Below are positions 59,691 through 64,000 of a DNA stretch of 64,000 nucleotides, one piece after another. The stretch is from contig NZ_FRCP01000011.1 in NCBI RefSeq assembly GCF_900142955.1, forward strand, positions 124,001 to 188,000. The letters are read 5' to 3'. How positions within the stretch are numbered: position 1 is the stretch's first letter; every line of letters begins with the position of its first letter. The notes under the pieces are model-generated. The model ran no database searches. It worked only from the letters and a program-made list of their open reading frames with translations, and was not told where the DNA came from. This DNA is from Anaerosporobacter mobilis DSM 15930 (GTDB taxonomy: Bacteria > Bacillota > Clostridia > Lachnospirales > Lachnospiraceae). The translations under genes were made by a program, and so were the position numbers.

Positions 59691-61583
59691 CTATTCCAGT
59701 TCAAATTGACCGGTGTGTAACTGATAATACCTTCCTTTTTCTTCGAGTAATTCTTCGTGACTGCCTCGTTCAATGATTTCGCCTTTTTCAAGGACCATAA
59801 TCGCTTTGGAATTTCTGATAGTGGATAACCTGTGAGCAATAACAAAAACAGTTCGGTCTTGCATAAGGGCATCCATTCCTTTTTCAATAAGTTTTTCCGT
59901 ACGTGTGTCAATGGAACTAGTTGCCTCATCCATGACAAGCACTGGAGGCTCCGATATAGCAGCCCTTGCAATGGCAATTAGCTGTCGTTGTCCTTGTGAT
60001 AAATTACCTCCATCACTCTCTAGTAGCGTATCGTATCCATTAGGGAGACGTTTGATAAAGGAATCAGCATTTGCAATTTTTGCAGCAGCTTTAACATCCT
60101 CGTCAGAAGCACCTAGTCTACCGTAGCGGATATTATCTGCAATACTACCAGTAAATAAATGTGTGTCCTGAATAATTAAGGAGATGGAACGTCTTAAATC
60201 GGCCTTTTTAATATCCTTGATATCAATGCCATCATAGGTGATGGTTCCCTCATTTATTTCGTAGAATCTGTTGATTAAATTAATAATGGTTGTTTTACCT
60301 GCACCAGTAGAACCTACAAAAGCTATTTTTTGACCAGGCTTTGCAAACAGGTTAATACCGCTTAATATCATATGCTCTTTTGAGTAACCAAAGGCTACAT
60401 CGTGAAAACGTACATCTCCTTTGAGTGGAGTCAGATGATAGCCGGTTGATTTAGTATCTGTGGAACAGGTAGGAGGAGCATCTATATCAGGAACTTTCCA
60501 AGCAAAATATCCAGTATACGTATCGCTTTCTGTTAAGGAACCATCCCCATGCTGTAAGACTTTGATTAGTGTAACGGTTCCTTCATCAACTTCAGGTTTC
60601 TCGGCCATCATATCGAATATCTTCTCTGCGCTGGCAAGGGCAATCATTAAAAAGTTAATCTGCATCGTGAATTGGTTCATTGGCATGGCACTTTGTCGTA
60701 CATAGATTAGATAAGATGCCAAGGTACCAAGATCGGTCAACCCAGATATTGCAAATAGTCCACCAATGCACGCAGAGAAAGCATAATTAATATAAGAAAG
60801 AGAAACAATTGTTGGTACAGTCTTGCCAGTATACGTTGTGGCCTTGGTAGAAGAAATCCGCAAGTTTTCATTCAATTCACAAAATCTTTCAAAATCCTGC
60901 TTTTCATGATTAAAGACTTTCTCTACTTTCTGGCCAGCGACCATTTCTTCCACAAAGCCGTTAATATTACCGAGATTCTTTTGTTGCTCTTTAAAATACT
61001 TCTTACTCAATTTACCATTGCGTCGTATATATAATAACATAATTGCAAGGAAGAATATAACAATTAAGGAGAGTTGCCAATCAAGTACGACTAACATGAT
61101 AACGGTACCAACGGCGGTAATGAAACTTTGGATTAATAAAGTAAAACTATTGTTAAGTGCTTCTGAAATCGTATCCACATCATTTGTAAAGTGGCTCATC
61201 AAATCTCCATGGGTATGGGTATCAAAATAATTTAGAGGTAGCTTTTGTGTGTGCTTGAATAAATCCATACGGATTTCACTAACTACTTGTTGGGAAATAT
61301 GAACCATAATTCTATTATAAAAAAGGCAAGATAAAGCGCCCGCAAGATACATGAGTCCCATATAAAAGATCATCTTGATTAGTCCAGGAATATCTCCAGG
61401 TAATATATATCTATTTATCACCGGTTTTAATAGATAAGTACCGAGGATTCCTGATAATGCACTAATACATACTAAAGCCGCAATCAGTAGCAGCGAAATT
61501 TTATGATGCCCCAAATAGTTTAGAAGGTGTAGTAACGTTTTTTTGGCATCTTTAGGTTTTACGTTTTTGGTATTTTTCATCAT
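59691..61583 (-). CDS. Heterodimeric ABC exporter subunit 2 (consensus ATP site)
   Basis: 630 residues: six-helix exporter domain then an ATPase. Walker A VGSTGAGKTT, signature LSQGQRQL (Q replaces the first G of SGGQ), Walker B VLVMDEATSSID with the catalytic Glu, H-loop IAHRLST. Between the membrane domain and ATPase is an extra ~45-residue insert (VLQHGDGSLTESDTY to DIDAPPTCSTDTKSTGYH), absent from most relatives and lacking hydrophobic character. It overlaps the partner gene by 4 bp (ATGA on the minus strand). With the partner it resembles LmrCD/BmrCD-type multidrug exporters. Confidence 0.93.
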   Translation of the reverse strand: MMKNTKNVKPKDAKKTLLHLLNYLGHHKISLLLIAALVCISALSGILGTYLLKPVINRYILPGDIPGLIKMIFYMGLMYLAGALSCLFYNRIMVHISQQVVSEIRMDLFKHTQKLPLNYFDTHTHGDLMSHFTNDVDTISEALNNSFTLLIQSFITAVGTVIMLVVLDWQLSLIVIFFLAIMLLYIRRNGKLSKKYFKEQQKNLGNINGFVEEMVAGQKVEKVFNHEKQDFERFCELNENLRISSTKATTYTGKTVPTIVSLSYINYAFSACIGGLFAISGLTDLGTLASYLIYVRQSAMPMNQFTMQINFLMIALASAEKIFDMMAEKPEVDEGTVTLIKVLQHGDGSLTESDTYTGYFAWKVPDIDAPPTCSTDTKSTGYHLTPLKGDVRFHDVAFGYSKEHMILSGINLFAKPGQKIAFVGSTGAGKTTIINLINRFYEINEGTITYDGIDIKDIKKADLRRSISLIIQDTHLFTGSIADNIRYGRLGASDEDVKAAAKIANADSFIKRLPNGYDTLLESDGGNLSQGQRQLIAIARAAISEPPVLVMDEATSSIDTRTEKLIEKGMDALMQDRTVFVIAHRLSTIRNSKAIMVLEKGEIIERGSHEELLEEKGRYYQLHTGQFELE

Positions 61584-63307
61584 GACAAATTCCCTCCTTT
61601 TTGCTGTGAATAATAAATATCCTGATATATTTCGTTATCAGTCAGCAGCTTATCGTGAGTTCCTATGGCATTGATTTTTCCATCATCTAGGATAATAATC
61701 TGGTCGGCATGCATGATAGATGAAATCCTTTGTGCAATAATAATCTTTGTCATACCTGGAAGTGCTTTTTCTAAACCTTCTCGTATCTTTGCTTCCGTAG
61801 CCGTATCAACAGCACTTGTTGAATCGTCTAATATAAGTACCTTTGGTGCTTTTAATATGGCTCTTGCGATGCACAGACGCTGTTTTTGACCTCCTGAAAC
61901 ATTGACACCACCTTGTCCAAGGTCCGTATCATAACCGTTATCCAGTCTGTCAATGAATTCATTCACGCAGGCAATGTTGCAGGCTCTCTTGATTTCTTCG
62001 TCGGTTGCATCTTCTTTTCCCCAGTAGAGATTTTCTTTTACTGTGCCGGAAAAGAGGGTGTTTTTTTGAAGAACCACCGCAATGGAATCTCTTAGATGTT
62101 TCTGTGTATATTCATATATAGGATGATCATCTATGTAGATATCTCCTGCGGTTACATCATAAAGCCTTGGGATAAGTTGTACCAAAGTACTTTTGGCAGC
62201 ACCTGTCTGACCAATAATACCAATGGTTTGACCCGGTTTGATATCAAAGGAGATATCAGAAAGTACATACTCTTTAGCTGTTTCTTTGTATTTGAAATAA
62301 ACATGTTCAAAACGGATACTTCCCTTTGTGACCTTAATATCTTTTGCACGGTCATCATTAATGGTAGGGTCTTCGTCTAGAACCTCTGATATTCTTTTCC
62401 AAGATGTAAGAGACCTCGTGAACAAAAGGAAAACACTTGAGAACATCATAAGTGAGTTCAGTACTTGTAGCACATAACTTAGAAAACTAGTTAAGGCACC
62501 AACTTTCATGTTACCAATCATAACAAGATCACCGCCAAACCATAAGATACTTAAGATTGTGCCATACATAACAAATTGAAAGGCGGGCATATTAAGAGCA
62601 GACAGACTGAATGCCTTTTCAGAGGAAGTTTGAAGATTTGAGTTTACTTCTTCAAATTTACTAGTCTCATAATCACTACGAACATAGGCTTTTACTACAC
62701 GGATTGCGGTTAGGTTTTCCTGAACAATACGATTTACTAAATCAATGGCGGATTGCATTCTCGAATACAATGGTTGGACGTTTTTTATAATGAAGAATAA
62801 AATGATAGCTAGTATTGGGGCAGCAATTAGGAAAACGGTTGCCAGTTTTGCATTGATCATAAAGGAAACAACAATAGCCGTAATCATCATGACAGGGGAA
62901 CGAAAAGCGGGACGCATACCGTTGGTGACTGAGTTCTGAATTGTGGTAACATCACTAGTGAGCCTTGTTACCAAAGATGGAGTACTGAAACGATCCGTAT
63001 TTTCGAATGAGTAAGTTTGCATCTTCTGAAATTCCGCCATACGAATCTCTGCACCAATTCCATTTCCACAGGCAGCGGTGTATTTGGCACAGGCATGGCC
63101 AAGCAACAAGGATATGACAGCGCAGAGGACCATTTGAAAGCCCTTTAGAAGAATATAGCTTCTATCGTTATTTGCTACTCCAATATCAATGATGTTTGAC
63201 ATAATCATTGGTATAATCAATTCGAAAATTGTCTCAGTTTCAATGCAGATAATTGCCAGAATAAATTCTTTTTTATATTTTTTGGTATAAGACAAAAAGT
63301 TTTTCAT
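61580..63307 (-). CDS. Heterodimeric ABC exporter subunit 1 (degenerate ATP site)
   Basis: 575 residues: six-helix membrane domain, then ATPase. Walker A is IGQTGAAKSTLVQL, with Ala where the second Gly is usual. Signature VSGGQKQR is intact. Walker B VLILDDSTSAVD has Asp in place of the catalytic Glu, and the H-loop is IAQRISS (Gln for His). These changes with LSQGQ in the partner fall in the same composite site, so one of the two ATP sites is non-hydrolytic, the hallmark of heterodimeric exporters. AAGGAGCATTAAA precedes the ATG. It is first in the operon, behind the MarR-type operator region. Confidence 0.93.
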   Translation of the reverse strand: MKNFLSYTKKYKKEFILAIICIETETIFELIIPMIMSNIIDIGVANNDRSYILLKGFQMVLCAVISLLLGHACAKYTAACGNGIGAEIRMAEFQKMQTYSFENTDRFSTPSLVTRLTSDVTTIQNSVTNGMRPAFRSPVMMITAIVVSFMINAKLATVFLIAAPILAIILFFIIKNVQPLYSRMQSAIDLVNRIVQENLTAIRVVKAYVRSDYETSKFEEVNSNLQTSSEKAFSLSALNMPAFQFVMYGTILSILWFGGDLVMIGNMKVGALTSFLSYVLQVLNSLMMFSSVFLLFTRSLTSWKRISEVLDEDPTINDDRAKDIKVTKGSIRFEHVYFKYKETAKEYVLSDISFDIKPGQTIGIIGQTGAAKSTLVQLIPRLYDVTAGDIYIDDHPIYEYTQKHLRDSIAVVLQKNTLFSGTVKENLYWGKEDATDEEIKRACNIACVNEFIDRLDNGYDTDLGQGGVNVSGGQKQRLCIARAILKAPKVLILDDSTSAVDTATEAKIREGLEKALPGMTKIIIAQRISSIMHADQIIILDDGKINAIGTHDKLLTDNEIYQDIYYSQQKGGNLS

Positions 63308-63436
63308 TTTAATGCTCCTTATCCTTTTGTAATAATTGAATCAATTGACAAACCCCATATTGACAACATATCTGTGTTTTAAGGATATTGTAACAGCAGA
63401 TATAAAACACTAGATTTGAATGTTGTCGTTACATAG

Positions 63437-63488
63437 AGTTTCACAAATAAATATAATAGTTACATATGTAACAGTTGCGTGTGAAACT
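63437..63488. promoter_or_regulatory. Palindromic operator region of the ABC-MarR operon
   Basis: AGTTTCACA (63437-63445) is inverted as TGTGAAACT (63480-63488), and between them lies the perfect 14-bp palindrome GTTACATATGTAAC (63459-63472). For leftward transcription they cover the start site and early leader, where a MarR repressor would act. The binding protein is inferred from the operon. Confidence 0.7.
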
Positions 63489-63489
63489 A

Positions 63490-63517
63490 ATTATAGTCTC
63501 ATGAAATAAAAAGTCAA
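63490..63517 (-). promoter_or_regulatory. Promoter of the ABC exporter-MarR operon
   Basis: On the minus strand: TTGACT (63517-63512), 16-bp spacer, TATAAT (63495-63490). The start of transcription would fall near 63483, inside the operator arm. Confidence 0.75.
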
Positions 63518-63576
63518 GGGTAGGATTATAATGTTTTGATATATGAAGTTTGCTCAATTAAGAAGGATTATTAGAA

Positions 63577-63610
63577 AAACAAAAAAGAGGCTCCAATAAG
63601 TGAGCCTCTT
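63577..63610 (-). terminator. Intrinsic terminator of the CBM3 gene
   Basis: AAGAGGCTC/GAGCCTCTT (63585-63593 and 63602-63610); on the minus strand it is followed by a T6-rich tail. It lies just after the CBM3 gene stop. Confidence 0.9.
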
Positions 63611-63629
63611 ATATAATCATTTTACCTAT

Positions 63630-64000
63630 TTAGGGTTCAACTCCCCAAACAAGTGTAGTATTAATATATCCTGTAACTTTTTCGGTATTAACATATTGAT
63701 TACTAGTTGCATTAAAAGAGTAATCATTCGTTTGAGTATAATTGCTCCAATTTGATTTTGAGAATCTTGCCTGAATCTCAGCGCTTTGGCCAGGTTTTAA
63801 AGTTCCTGCAGAAGTTGAAAATGTTAACTCCAGATAATAATCAGCGCCTGTAACAGGATTGTCAAGCTTTACAAATTGATACTTAACATTAGAACTTCCT
63901 ATACTAGCCCAATCACACCAGAAGGATTGTGAGAGATCACCATCAATTGTGTAGTAATAGCGTAAAGTAACTTCGCTTAAGTTAATATCTGACTCTCCAT
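63630..64000 (-). CDS. C-terminal family 3 carbohydrate-binding module of a cellulase-like enzyme (5' part outside window)
   Basis: The minus strand is open from the window edge to the TAA at 63630-63632. The last ~123 residues read SDINLSEVTLRYYYTIDG, FWCDWASIGSSNVKYQFVKL, ADYYLELTFS, GTLKPGQSAEIQARFSKSNW, YSFNATSNQY and TTLVWG. This is CBM3, the cellulose-binding module with the conserved RYYYT and the W/Y planar residues. CBM3 at the C-terminus is typical of GH9, GH48 or GH5 cellulases of clostridia. The catalytic domain lies beyond the window, so the enzyme class cannot be stated. Confidence 0.93.
   Translation of the reverse strand, partial: GESDINLSEVTLRYYYTIDGDLSQSFWCDWASIGSSNVKYQFVKLDNPVTGADYYLELTFSTSAGTLKPGQSAEIQARFSKSNWSNYTQTNDYSFNATSNQYVNTEKVTGYINTTLVWGVEP

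Noticed and set aside
62096..62380. 94-codon rightward frame inside the ABC exporter gene
   Set aside because: Antisense shadow of the ATPase domain with no promoter, ribosome site or family resemblance.

Overview
The window is low-GC Firmicutes DNA and looks like a plant-polysaccharide-degrading Lachnospiraceae chromosome close to Lachnoclostridium (Clostridium) phytofermentans. The signs are AGGAGG ribosome sites, frequent TTG/GTG starts, TTGACA-17-TATAAT promoters, a cysteine T-box, a purine riboswitch, UPF0473 and VanZ-type proteins, a huge modular GH16 beta-glucanase and a CBM3-bearing enzyme at the right edge. The species is inferred, not proven. The window is mostly chromosomal core with small accessory insertions and scars. 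There is no CRISPR array, no rRNA and no complete prophage.

Left part (1-9.2 kb): the 3' end of galE, an AraC-type regulator, and divergent from it a sugar ABC importer (binding lipoprotein, two permeases), a 58-residue membrane protein and a GH112 beta-galactosyl-N-acetylhexosamine (or rhamnose) phosphorylase. The set reads as uptake of a beta-galactosyl disaccharide, intracellular phosphorolysis to galactose-1-phosphate, and Leloir processing. A lone large serine recombinase follows.

9.2-22 kb: a lipoprotein, nagB, a UPF0473 protein, an Arg/Asn-rich low-complexity protein, a Rad3/DinG-like helicase with an N-terminal PD-(D/E)XK nuclease domain, a HAD phosphatase, a VanZ-like and a YczE-like membrane protein, a pair of palindromic intergenic repeats, and the sbcD-sbcC exonuclease operon.

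22-37 kb: a ~2,144-residue secreted GH16 enzyme with seven CBM4/9-like modules and two Ig-like domains; a tRNA-Val/tRNA-Met operon; ispF with an odd CxxC-repeat tail; the operon cysE-cysS-mrnC-rlmB behind a cysteine T-box; a stand-alone condensation-fold protein; a chemoreceptor; and a tRNA-Thr followed by the scar of an integrated element (integrase C-terminus).

37-54.7 kb: a membrane-anchored oleate hydratase, a long Lhr-type helicase, a guanine-class riboswitch controlling a xanthine/uracil-type permease and xpt, a broken NRPS gene (C-terminal part of a C domain, A domain with internal deletion and frameshift, PCP, thioesterase with Cys in place of Ser), a DMT exporter, and an NAD-salvage operon (NrtR-like regulator, pnuC, nadR) followed by a radical SAM/SPASM-like protein.

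54.7-64 kb: a 101-bp composite hairpin repeat, a secreted SH3/glucosaminidase wall hydrolase with a partner surface protein, an SDR oxidoreductase, a heterodimeric ABC exporter with a MarR regulator and palindromic operator region, and the C-terminal CBM3 of a truncated cellulase-like gene. The strongest leads are the NRPS wreck with its Cys thioesterase, the NAD-salvage/radical-SAM neighbourhood, the IspF cysteine tail, the anchored oleate hydratase, and two families of intergenic palindromes.
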